NCBI GenBank assembly: GCA_011799875.1
Contig: CM022299.1
Location: 337,674,447 to 337,738,446, forward strand
Length of the DNA: 64,000 nucleotides
Origin: Thinopyrum elongatum
Lineage: Eukaryota; Streptophyta; Magnoliopsida; Poales; Poaceae
Reading direction: 5' to 3'
The position numbers and the translations under genes are program-made. A model generated the notes under the pieces. That model did not search any database. It was not told the origin of the DNA and saw only the letters and a program-made list of their open reading frames with translations. The number at the start of each line of letters is the position of its first letter. The stretch's first letter is position 1. Below, piece by piece: positions 47,831 through 59,191 of the stretch.

Positions 47831-48980
47831 GGATTGTGTGGGTGTAAAAGACGAACAGAGATCATTATTCATTATAAAAAAGTGGATTCGGATATTTGAA
47901 GAAGATATCATAGTGTTTTAAACTGACGCATGCATGAATATATATAATGGTGATACGCATGGTGTGGTTATGAACATGTTACACTACATATAATATATAG
48001 AACATTTATTTGAATTTGTGATAATGTGTAGCTTTTGCAGCTTAGGGCTAAATACTTGTCATAATGTAGGGGGCGGGGCACTATACTTTGTGTGATAAAC
48101 ACAGTGTACGTATGAAACATGGTTTAGATTATGAAGATCTAGTTAGTACATCAAATGTACTATTATTTGGAATCAACATCAAGTGTATTCAAAATTTCGA
48201 CTTCTAGTTCATATAGTTCACATAGTTCATATCTATCTCTATAGTAAGCATGTGGTGTGTTGTTAAGATAATACACGAATGATGGTTTAACTTGGCAACA
48301 ATCATGATTGTAGATTCTTACTCAAATAGAGAAACGAATTCAAATTTATTTCGAATTGCAGCGGTAGTATAGACATTTGGAATGCACTAAAATGTTGGTA
48401 TCAGTAGGTTACATGCATTATATAGCCAGCAAAAAAATTTAATTGGACATAACATGGATTCATAGCTTTGAATAGCATTTGTACAGTAAAACGGGACAAG
48501 ACTCTCTCTTTGTGTGGTGCGAATAGTTTTATTTTTTTCGTTTTTTTCGTTGAGGGAAGTGCGAATTGATTTGGTACGTACAATATTACACGTTAGGCTT
48601 GTCCCTAAATTTCAACCCACGCCTTGTTATCCCGAAAATTCAGATATCGTGCTCCCAAAACTCGTGCCTTCACAACCCGCGCCTTGCTATCCCAAAATTA
48701 CAATGCGCGCGAAAACTCCCTCCAGCTGCCAAATCCCGACACGCGAAATCACCCTTCTTACCCTAAGCCGAAAGGGCTGCTAGTTCAAATCGGTGGGGGT
48801 ACTTTTGTAACACACCCTACATTTTGGACAAGCACGTCCCTAAGTCATGGTTCCGCCTTCCCATCACCCCCTTTTCGCCATTCGAAATCCTAGGCCACCA
48901 TAACCTCTCTGCTCCAGCCGTGAAACCCCACCCTCCTCCGTCCGCCACCCCACCACTGCCCAGCCGGAGCCTCTTCCTCG
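47831..48980. other. Upstream region of the CACTA-borne + gene
   Basis: AT-rich to about 48540, then increasingly GC-rich with repeated CGCCTTG(T/C)TATCCC (48620 and 48690). No coding frame is supported before 48981. Confidence 0.45.
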
Positions 48981-49404
48981 ATGACGTCGTCCATCGCAAC
49001 AGCTCGACGTCCCTCATCCACCTCCCCGGATGAGGATCCGTCGTCGATCTCGTCGTCTCGCCGGTTCAGCTGCCCTGTCCTCCACCTCCAAGGAGCTGCT
49101 CCGACGATTGCCTCGTCTATCGCGGCTGATCCATCCCAACAGCACCGCCTTAACCTGCTCCACCAGAACCGCAGCATCCTCACAGACTCCTCGGACGAAG
49201 CCGAGGCCTACTCGGCGCCACCAAAGAGGTTGTACACTCATCACATCACACCTTCTCCTTAACTCGACCTCCCGGCTTTGACGGTGCTCTATCCCGCACC
49301 ACCATGGCGTGGCTACCTCGAAGCCAGAGCCGTGGGCGACATCTCCATGGCGGCTCTCCCCCAGTGCGAGGGCCCTTCGGCGGCGCCGTCCATACCAGCC
49401 GGAT

Positions 49405-49690
49405 CTACTGCTGCTGCTCCGGCTCTCGCTCGCTCGCGCTACTGCTGCTCCGTATCTCGCTCGCTCGCACTGCTGCTGCTGCTCCGGCTCTCGCTCGCTC
49501 GCGCTACTGCTGCTGCTCCGGCACTCGCTCGCGCTGCTGCTCTGCTATTCCCCTCACTCATGCTGCTGCTCTGCTCTTGCTCTCCCTCGCGCTGCTGATG
49601 CTGCTACACGGGCTGCTGCAGCTACACGAGTTGCTGCTCTGGCTCTAGTTCATGCTGCTCCTCTAGGCGCTGCTGCTCCGGCTGCTATCT
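49405..49690 (+). repeat. CTG-rich minisatellite inside the first intron region
   Basis: Units of CTGCTGCTGCTCCGGC plus TCTCGCTCGCTCGCGCTA repeat at least three times and then decay into CTGCTGCTCTGCT-type sequence. All three frames stay open, so long ORFs here are not counted as genes. Confidence 0.85.
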
Positions 49691-50253
49691 GCTATAGTGT
49701 TCCCCGTCGATCGCCTGCTGATTTAGATCACTGTTTCTCTACTACTAGTGCTCAAGCGGCCTAAACTACATGTGAAGTGCCTCTCTGCTACCAGTGCGTT
49801 CAGTTTTGACAGTAACATTCACATTCGACAGTAAATTTCAGTTTCGATAGTTAAGTTCAGAGTCAACAGTTTTTACCTCATCTGTTGTAGTCAGGTGTTT
49901 TTTGGTGATGTAAATTTTACATCTATCACTTTTTGGTAATGTATTTTACATCATCTATTGGAGATGCTATTAGAATCCCACTTGAGATTAACGATGTCTG
50001 TCTTGTACTGCTTCAGCCTCGACGTCTTACGGCTCACCAGAGCTGCTCCAATGACGGAACCATCCATCACAACAGAGCAGTGCCCTGGACTCCGTCTACA
50101 GATTCCTCAGATCTTCCTCCACACCTCCGACAGCCACCTCTGCCACAACTTCTTCAGTGACCAACCCAATGATGCTGAGGTCGACACGGCTACGGCAAAG
50201 AGGTTGTACACTTGTCACATCACTTATTACTCTACATTCATGTCGATCCATTA

Positions 50254-50647
50254 GGTCTATTTTGGTTCAAAGGAAAAAGTGAAGGAAAAACATAGCAATT
50301 GGAAATTTTCCTATGGCACTCTAGTATTCAATTATTCATGCATTTCGTTGAAAGGAATGGAGCAAAACATCCACCTGGACCTACGTTTCAAAATCCTATG
50401 CATGAAAACAAGACCAAGTGCATTAGTGGCAGAATAACATTCTAACTGTACATGCTTTCATATGGTTTCACTTTAATTTGGCCATGTTTCTTTGCATTCC
50501 TCTGCTCTTCCAATTCCCGTGAACCAAACACCCAAGTTGACAGAAATCATGTGTTTACAAATTCTCTGTTTCCCACATGCATTCCTATCCTATTCCGGTG
50601 TTTTTCCTATCCCTGCGTTTTTAGAATCCTGCAAGCCAAAGGAGCCC
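50254..50647. mobile_element. PIF/Harbinger-like MITE, about 394 bp
   Basis: Left end GGTCTATTTTGGTTCAAAGG and reverse complement of the right end GGGCTCCTTTGGCTTGC are inverted; TTA flanks both sides (50251-50253 and 50648-50650). It lies in an intron-like gap of the + gene. Confidence 0.75.
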
Positions 50648-51559
50648 TTACAGAATTACTTCAGTTACAGGTAGGTGTCAAAGAAAAATGCTTTGTTTGG
50701 ATGTATGGTTTGTCCTGCTCCTACCGCGACGTCGTCCACCTCACCTGAGCTGCTCCATCGACAGAAGCATCCACCAAACGAGACATCATGACTCCTGACC
50801 ATCTTTTGCAGCCTCAGATCTCCTTCCCTGCCGCCGGCACCCACCGCAACTGCATCACCATCATCGACTCAGCAGATGAACCTAAGGAGTACACGGGTCC
50901 ACAACAGAGGTCGCACTCTTTTGTTTATGTTTATGTTATGCATTGCTTAATATTACCTGCTACTTTATCGTCCTGTTCACCTCTTAGACTCCAAGTCAGG
51001 TCCAAATTAATGTTCAAACTTGAGTTTTAAAATTACTTGTGGGGCACATATCGAGGCAGCAATGAATAGTATCTCTGTCTATTATCTGGTTCACCTAGGG
51101 TATGCCTATGTTGTTCATCTTGGGTGGGAAACAAATAGTAAATCAATCATCGTCTGTCTTTTTATTAAATTAAAGCTATCATCAGCCTGCTATCATTATT
51201 TTTGGATCCATCCACTGGTTGTTACCATCACTCTAGATTTCTGCATGCTCTCCTTACATAATCTCACTATATTTTTTTGTATGCATGTCAGATATTGTAC
51301 ACAGTCATGCTGAACATGTAGAGAAAAAGAGAAGAGTTTTGCGCGAAAATACAATGTCATGCAGACATCGCTCCATGGTGGGTTCAATGGCAAACCCTCC
51401 CCCCCCCCCTCTCCAGATTGTAATCCAGAGGAAGATATCTATTCTGAGGCAGATTCAGACGCAGCTGACCACTCCTATTTACCCCCCAAGGTGTTTGCTC
51501 TAACTTGGCATGATGATGTTGGTCATATCATGCATATGTTGACTTGCAGTGCCTACTTT

Positions 51560-52340
51560 TGACATCATACATGTCATCTGCTTAGTTTAGACATGTTCTG
51601 TAATGCCACCTGTTTAGTTTCTATATCATATATGAGAATTATGCAGTCTCAGCTCTTTTAGCCAGCCGTAATATATGTGAAATATGCAATGCCATCCTGT
51701 TTAACCAGGCATCATATATTTGAATGATATCTTGCCAATCCTTTTCTTCATTACATTTCCATTTGTCGACAATGTTTGTACATTAAACTACTCTTCCTGT
51801 GAATCAGCCATTTGAGTGGGTGATGGAAAAATCTGGAGTGAAAACAAGGTCTTCAGAGCAGACAATGCTACCTGTCGAAGCAGATCTCTTGTTGGGTCCC
51901 GATAGCTCCTCAGAGATGGATTTAGAGACAGATGACCAGTCCTATTCCCCCACCGAGGTGTATGCTCTAACTTGGCACGGTTATACTGCTCATATCATGC
52001 ATATGGTGTCTTGCATTGCATAGTTTAAACATCATATACACAATATTCAACACCATGTTCTTAGTTCAGACATCATATATGCGAATGCCCTCTGCTTAGT
52101 ATATAAATCACATATGTGAATTAAATCATGCAATCCTGATTACTTATAGATAACATGTATGTGAATTATGTCATGCGAACCTGTTTACTAAAGACATCTT
52201 ATAATTATCTCATGCCATCCTGTTTAGTTAGTCATCATATCTTTGAATTATGTCATGCTATGCTATCCAGTTTAGATAGACATCATATATGTGAAATTAT
52301 GTCATGCTATCCTTTTTAGTTTAATAATATACATGTCAAC
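51560..52340 (+). repeat. Degenerate about 40-50-bp intronic repeat flanking a duplicated exon
   Basis: Units resembling GACATCATATATGTGAATTA followed by TGTCATGCCATCCTGTTTAG recur about ten times on both sides of exon 51808-51957, whose start (CAG/CCATTTGA) recurs at 52429. Confidence 0.7.
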
Positions 52341-54689
52341 TATTTCATGCCCTCTTTTTTCCACACTATCTATTCCATCTGTCTCTGATAGAAGGTCTGT
52401 ACATTCAACTATGTTTCCTGTTTATCAGCCATTTGAATTGGAGCGGGTGATGGCAGTATCTAGCGGAGTAAAAACACAGTCTTCAAATAAAACAGTGCTA
52501 CCTCTTGGTGGAAATAGCACCCGGTTGTACATGCACGAGAACCAGCCCTAGCACACATAACCCAGACTCTCGCAGATTGTACCCCTACTGCGATGGACAG
52601 AGAACCAGCTTCACCCAATCAAACCCCAACCCCAGCAGATAGTAACCCAGTTCCTGTTGACACAGCACCATCTCCACCACAGAGCTCCCAAACAAGAGCA
52701 GTTAGTAAGGCAGCTCCAGTGCCCAAAGCACCAGTACTACCAAGGTGAACCCCAACTCCACTAGTTACTACACCTATTCCTGTGGAGGAAGCACAACCAA
52801 CCATTCGTAGTTTAGCATCTATCGCATTTGATGTTGTTAAATCCTATGTGCGTATCTTCCCATCATGGAAATATTATACTGAAGATGAAGGAAAATGCCA
52901 GTTGCAGGTGTTCGTCCAGGAGTTATGTGTAAGTAATGTTATTCATGGTAATTACTTTCCTTTGTCCCGTACATTCTACCTCCATGATGGTTATAATACA
53001 GCAAATTTTCCCATTTTTCTCTATAGAGAAGGACCGATTTGGAAACTCAGGATGAGGTAACCTGTGCTAATACCTCTGCTATCTTCAAGAATGCTTGGTG
53101 GCAGTATCGGAATTACCTGAAGAAAACGTACTTCACTGGCAAAGAAACTCATCAAATTCCCTTACGTTCTCCTGAGACACATTTATGGGACGATGACTGG
53201 GAACGCCTTGTTCTGTACTGGTCCCGAACCAAGAATGTGGTAAGGTCTATGAGCTCATTTTTTATTTTTAAGTACTATATGCCCGCGTCTTACTGTACTT
53301 TGTTCACGTAGAACAAGTGCTTAAAACTGAAGAACAACTGTTCTCATTTAAGATTCCGTTGCTATCATGCATACTGCTTTGCTCTTGTATCACTGTATTT
53401 ACTCATACAAACTTATTTTTAAATTGAAGGATCCAATCGAAACTCCAATGGCACAACAAGTATGTTTAAGCATGTTTCTTTAACAGGTTTGCTCTTATAA
53501 ATAGCTCTGTTGATTTCAATTTCAATTGTGTATACAGTTGACTTCTCATATCATGCACATTACCAGCATCACAACAGAGCCAATAGTGTTGTTGTACATG
53601 TAGACCCGTGGTACCCATCTGAAATCTTGTTGTGCCGTGTAGTTTCCCACGCTTTGTGTTCTTTCAATGCTGCTTTGTCTTGAACTGATATGCTTTGAAC
53701 CGTGTCTCTATTTTGATTTCGCAGGACAATGCAGTGACCATAGGACATAGTTATATGTTTGTTTGATGCTTTTATTATGTACTACTTGGCAATAGAAGAC
53801 TTGGTAGTTTAATTCTGTCCACCTTACTAATGAGCTGGTTCATCGAAATGAGTTTCATATACTACATGCTAAACCTGTTATGTGTCTGCTTGTTTATTCT
53901 TTTAGAATGCTGACAGAATATTGGGGAAGAGTGCCTTATTAAGCAATGGTAAAGGAAGTAATGTAGATAAGGTTCTGGATAGTGAGACATCCTTGTTGGT
54001 CTCCAACAAAGCTGATAAAATAGCTAAGAAAAACTATCTTGAAGACAGTGAGACAACACCAAAGTCTTGTCTTGGTGTAGTGTTCGAGTTACTGGCCACT
54101 ACCGCTGGCACAAGCCATTCGAACTCACTGTCTGAATCAGTTCGGTTTCTTGAGTCTCAACTATAAGCTAAAAGACATCGATCAACTGTGCTACGACAAG
54201 AAGCCAAAGGACTGCGGAAGTCCCTGGAGAATTCAGATGCATACTTTTTGGTGCAACAGCAAGCGTTGGAGGATTTTAGCGCCAAACAGGAGAAAGCTAA
54301 TAAGCTTGCTAAGCTTATTGCCAGCATGGTAGATACCCAGGATAACGTTTATTAAGCTCTTGTAAAGTTGTTTCAGTTATGGACTTGTTTTGCTGCCGCG
54401 TTTATTTGCACTGGTGGCCAATTTAGACGGCCAGTGTATGTAATATGCTGTTTTGTTCCCTATATTTGCACTGGTGGCTAACTTTGATGCCCAGTGGATG
54501 TAATATGTGTAATAGTCGTAATAGCCTAGCATTAGTTGCTTGCCTATATATTTCCTTATTGTCTTGTTTATTAGTTGTTTGCTTGTAGTCACTGCAGTTC
54601 TTTTTCCGCGTTTTTCTATTTTTATAACTAGGCCGCAATAACCATGGCAACAGACGGACTATTGTAACCATGGTCCTGATACCTGTTGT

Positions 54690-55640
54690 AGTGACCATGG
54701 GCTTCCTACGGGCCGTAGGATCCATGGGCCTTCTACGGGCCGTATACTCGTTGGGCCAAACATGGGCCGTACTATTCATGGACCAATGACGGTCCGCAAA
54801 ATGGGCCGTAAACGGGCTAGACTGGAAATCGTCTGTTTATGGCCTGACCATAACGGGCCGTTAATAGGCCGTATTTGATGATGGTATGAGAACAGCCTAA
54901 CGGGTTAACGGGCCACAAACGGGCTGACTGTAACCACGGGCTGAATTTGGCCCACAAGCGGAACAAGCCAGTAGCAGACCATAAGTACCCGAATTCTGGA
55001 AATGAGCCCAAGACTAAATGGGCCCTTAGAAGGCCGAAAGTTAACATAGACTGGAAACGGCCGACGGAATAATGGGCCGTTAATGGGTGTAAAGCGATAC
55101 ACTGTTCATTATGGGCCAGTTTCACCTCGGGCCTTTAATGGGCCCATCATTACAAAGGGCCTCGTATGGACCGAATGATGTCATGGGCCATACATGGGCC
55201 GGAAGTTACAACGGGCTGGAATCATATTGGATGGCCCAGATGACTCTACTGGGCCTAATTCGGATAGGTCGTAATGGGCCGTGAGTTAGCGGGCTGTAAA
55301 TGGGCTATATGCGAATAGGCCGTTAACAGGCTTTCCGTGGGCCGGCCCGCTACCTTTTGACCAAGTCAAACGGGTCGGCCGTTTCACCGGAATGGGCCTC
55401 TGTTGGGCCGTGCCACATGTCGACGTATCATAGGCGCCTCCGGTCCAATGAGTGGATGACATCTCTCCCAATGGTGAGCCGACACGTGGTTCCTCCGGCC
55501 ATTGAGAATTTTACACGTGGAAAATCCCCTTTGGTCTGGGCTGTTAACGAGTTATCGGATTCAAACCGGAACCCGATAGCTTAACGGTGACACGTTACGG
55601 TGGATGCCACGTGTCGGTTACCCTTGACGAAAGCACTTCC
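54690..55640 (+). repeat. Right subterminal array of GGGCC motifs
   Basis: About 22 GGGCC copies, often ATGGGCCGT or ACGGGCCGTTAAT, in about 950 bp. This is the expected position for subterminal binding repeats, but the motif differs from the TGAACAG array at the left end. Confidence 0.8.
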
Positions 55641-55812
55641 ATGACGGGCCATTTATCGTCCTGGAAGTGGACACTTCCATGATGATAATTTTGGTATTGT
55701 CATGGAACACTTCTACGACAGCACAGGTATGACTCTCTTGATTCTGTCATAAAATCATCATGGATGTACATGCATGACAGAAAACATGACCTACTGTGAC
55801 AAACACGTATCA

Positions 55813-55839
55813 TCACGGAAGTGTATTTTTTTTGTAGTG
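55813..55839 (-). repeat. Right terminal inverted repeat of the CACTA element
   Basis: The reverse complement starts CACTACAAAAAAAATACACT and ends TTCCGTGA; followed on + by TTT. Confidence 0.85.
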
Positions 55840-55859
55840 TTTTGACTCAAAACGCGTTG

Positions 55860-58500
55860 GCTCGAGTGGAGGCGCGAAGTTTATATCGCGGTTCTTTTGG
55901 TTGGGGTTGGCTAATGTGTGTACCACACACGCCACCACCATGACACGAGCCCGGTCTGGCTGGTACGCCGTCGGGTGCTACCTGTCAAGAATGCAAAAGG
56001 AATCTTTTTTCAAATTGGTCAATGAATCTATATGTCTTACAATGCCCTTATTTTCTTTGCAAATAACTGGTCATTTGAAAATGCACGGTAATTGATTTAG
56101 GATGAGCTCTTCAATTAGGGTGAGTTTGTGATATAATGATCTCGACGTGGATTTAACATTTCATGGTATCCACACTAAGTTTTCATTGCAAATTCAAAAG
56201 ATGAACGGTATGGTGGTGAGAAAACTTTGTATGTATTCAAGCATATGACCACACACACACACAAATACAACAACAATCCAGTAAGTATAGTGCATCTACT
56301 TTTCCAAACCATGCATGTATGACACGAATTCAAAAATACAATGTAAGCCATGCATGGTCCTCAATTCAATATTTAAAAATTAAAATGTACAGTAAAATGA
56401 AACGTGAATATTAAGTCTTGTACTATGTACATGCAAATGTTGTGTTTAGGTCTCTCCATCGACCCCCCCCCACCAACATACTTCCTTTATCGATCGATCT
56501 TCGTCTCTTTGTTAATAGAGCTACTAGTATCTGACACACATGCACTCATTATTTCAATTCATGTTTCAATCTCCATTTATGTCACAAGCACCCTCACTCT
56601 CTCAACAATTGTATTTCTCATGCACAACCTCATCGTGCCCTCCATGACGAGCTTTCCCACTCTCTCTATGTCTCTCCCTCTCTTCCCCTAGACACATACG
56701 TTGCCTCTGTAAAAATCCTTCACCGCGCGCACACACACACACAAAGTCTATCTAGGCCACTCTCTTGGTAACTATCTCCCTCCAGCCCTCACTACAGCTT
56801 CGCCGAACAATATCTCTGTGTATCGTCTTTCACATTTGAGTGTATGAGAGGCCACACTCACTCGATCTCACCCTCTATATATGACTCGATCGACCTCACT
56901 TTCTCGTGTTGTCTCTCTCACACAGAGACACTTCCACTACGTCTTGCATAGGCGGTGCTATGTAGATTTACGAGGGGTAACCCCCCAACCTTTGATAAAA
57001 TTGTGAAGGTATTTTTAGGAGGGTTTAGATTATATTTTTTAAGCATTTGGCCCCATCCTCCCAAACAAAGATGGGTTGTGCCCCGCAGGAGAATATCATG
57101 CGCCCCCACACCTTAGATGCTATATAGAGATACGAGTTCCTGGGAGCCGATAGATCTGAGATCTAGCGGCTCACAGGAGGTCTTAATATTTTTGCAAAAA
57201 AACATTAATGAGTTTGGGAACTGCACACAATTAGTACAAAAACTACTCAGATGCCATTGGACCCCATATCCAACGGCCTCAAAGCTCGTATCACCGTAGC
57301 ATCTAAGATGTGGGAGCACCTCATATTCTCTCGTCTGTAAGAATATCATGTGCTACCAAACCTTAGATGTTGTGGTGATACGAGCTCCTCGGAGCCTTTG
57401 AATCTGAGATCCAACAGCTCCTAGGTGGTTCAAATGGTTTTTGCAAAAAAGCCCTCAAAGAGTTCGGGAACTTCTCACAAGTACAAAGACTACTGAGATG
57501 TCATTGGATCTCAGATCGAACGGCCTCGAAGCTCGTATCATTGTAGCATCCAAGCCTCGAGAGCACCTAATGTTTTCTCACCCGGGAGAATATGAGGTGC
57601 TCCCACACCGTAGATCCTACGGTGATACGAGCTCCCGGGAGATCTAACGGCTCCCGGTAGGAGGTTTGAATGTTTTTTCAATATAGGCTTCAACGAGTTT
57701 GGGAATTGTGCAGAAGTACAAATACTACACAAATGGCATTGGATCTCAGATCCGACGGCCTAGATGCTCATATCACCGTAGCGGTTAAGCTGCGGGGGCA
57801 CCTTATATTCTCTTGTACATGAGAATATCGGGTGCTCCCACACCACAGATGCTATGGTGATATGAGCTACTGAGAGCCGTTGGATCTAAGATCCAGCAAC
57901 TCACAGGTGGCCTGAATGTTTTTTTACAAAAAAAACACTTGAAGAGTTTGGAAATTGCGCATAATTACAAATACTACTCCCAAGCCATTGGAGCTCATAT
58001 CCAACGACGTAGAATCTCATATCACCGTAGCATCTAAGCTATGGGGAGCACGTGATATTCTCCGTCGCTATCACTTTTGTTCCTAAGCTTGCAAAATACG
58101 TGTAACTGGTGTCGTAACTTGTCTAACCGTGCAAAGTTTTTGTGCAAAAAGACCCTCATACATAGAAAGATCGGAACAACACATGGGGGTCCCACTTGTC
58201 ATTGATCAAATTTGGACCTAAAATAACAAATCAGAAGGATGAGATTCGAACCGGCAACCTGGACTACAAAGCATACATCGATAGCCAAAAACAACAACAG
58301 TTGTTGGCTCTGTCATATAACTTGATTTTATACTGTATTATGTTGACTCGAGTAGAGGGAGTGGCTCATTAGCACGTGCATGAATGTTCACTCACTTACT
58401 GGCTGGTCCCCTATTTGTGATCTCTCTCTCTTCTCCATCTACAACCTTTAGACGCACGGGTAAACAAGAAAAGCAGCGCGAGCTGGCCATGGTGTTATTA
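55860..58500 (+). repeat. Right copy of the duplicated segment (partner 16960-19220)
   Basis: Collinear with 16960-19220 by many anchors in the same orientation, and interrupted by the MITE array at 57091-58068. A pyrimidine-rich part at about 56650-56930 corresponds to the tandem repeat at 17640-18350 but has about one unit. No gene is recognised. Confidence 0.75.
57091..58068 (+). repeat. Four head-to-tail copies of a foldback MITE-like unit
   Basis: Units start GAATATC or GAATATG at 57091, 57341, 57588 and 57823 (periods 250, 247 and 235). Each begins GAGAATATCNNGTGCTCCCA and closes with its inverse (GGAGCACCTNATATTCTC). The arms also carry CGGTGATACGAGCT against AGCTCGTATCACCG, so each unit can fold on itself for about 70 nt. 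Confidence 0.85.
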
Positions 58501-59191
58501 TAACTAAAAAATGTTGGGAAAATACATGAATCGCCTAGGAACAAGATACCGACTGGCTGGGTCCCGAGTTTGAACCATAGGTACATCTCATATATTTTCA
58601 CACACACATTTTCCTCCATGCTGAGACGTGGCACACCCTATCGCGTGGTTTCTGGGTCCTCCCAGTTGATGCACGCATATTTTCTTCCTTCCTATGATGT
58701 GGGATGCCCGACCGCGCGGTTTTTGGGTCCTCCTCTGTTGTAGCACCAAAGTAAGTAATGAGTCGTCAAATCACAAAACACCACCTTTCCGACCGAGTAC
58801 ATCGGTGAAGCACGGTGGCTAGCTAGTTGGGCTAGTGCGACCGATCAGCTAGGCCGCCGCCATATTTGTTTTTTCATGCATTTTTTCTCTCCTTGCCGCT
58901 AGGTAAATTTAAATATCCACCGCTGCATTGCTTTGGTCTTTGGGTGCGGCAGGCGTGACGTGATTTTTGTTTTGACGGGAGCAGGCGTGGCAGGAATTAG
59001 TCATGACGACTCTGCCAGTAAAACCCACTGCTCCCTGATGTGAAAAGGCATCGACTGGGGTTTTCCCATGGTGAAAATGAAAAGATTTACCCCACTCCTC
59101 CGTTGGCTCCCTCTGGCTTCCCGTAGATTGCGTTGCCTTTCAGCCGTTTCGCCCCCTTCGTTTCCTTTCCCCATTGCTTATACTTGGTTCC
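58501..59191. other. Intergenic upstream region of the 59192 ORF
   Basis: A diverged direct repeat, CGCGTGGTTTCTGGGTCCTCC and CGCGCGGTTTTTGGGTCCTCC (about 58643 and 58713), lies here. Sequence from 59080 is pyrimidine-rich (CCTTCGTTTCCTTTCCCC), as in 5' leaders of grass genes. No TATA box stands out. Confidence 0.45.

Larger units (their letters stand above)
48981..54355 (+). pseudogene. TNPA-like / Ptta-type gene carried by the CACTA element, broken
   Basis: Traceable exons: 48981-49228 (MTSSIATARRPSS ... donor GTTGTAC); repeats of its 3' part ending 50202 and 50909; one ending 51490; 51808-51957 (QPFEWVMEKSGVK ...); and 52429-52928 (QPFELERVMAV ..., then a TP-rich stretch and RSLASIAFDVVKSYVRIFPS, donor GTAAGT). 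Then come 53027-53239 (AIFKNAWWQYRNYLKKTY ... DDDWERLVLYWSRTKNV), a 30-nt micro-exon 53430-53459 (DPIETPMAQQ), and a coiled-coil last exon from 53906 to TAA 54353-54355. The YLKK...DWERLVLYW pattern resembles the DNA-interacting domain of plant Ptta/En/Spm-associated proteins. Lesions are a frame change at a C-run near 51400, one near 52545, TGA at 52746-52748 and TAA at 54164-54166. The family assignment is moderately sure. Confidence 0.62.
31131..55839. mobile_element. CACTA (class II) transposon, about 24.7 kb
   Basis: The left terminus starts CACTACAAAAAAAAGACACA and the reverse complement of the right terminus starts CACTACAAAAAAAATACACT; the first 27 nt differ at two positions. A 3-bp duplication TTT flanks both ends (31128-31130 and 55840-55842). 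Both subterminal regions are repeat arrays, as expected for CACTA elements: TGAACAG motifs on the left, GGGCC motifs on the right. Inside are a minus-strand module array (about 34980-46345), a broken + gene with a domain resembling plant Ptta/En/Spm-associated proteins (48981-54355), and several younger MITEs. No TNP2-type transposase is visible, so it is probably non-autonomous. It is unusually long; a composite of two elements sharing end types is the main alternative. Confidence 0.75.

Noticed and set aside
49278..49764. Three long + frames of 106-151 codons
   Set aside because: The sequence is a CTG/GCTCTCGCTCG minisatellite open in all three frames; the peptides are Leu/Ala/Ser or Cys runs only.
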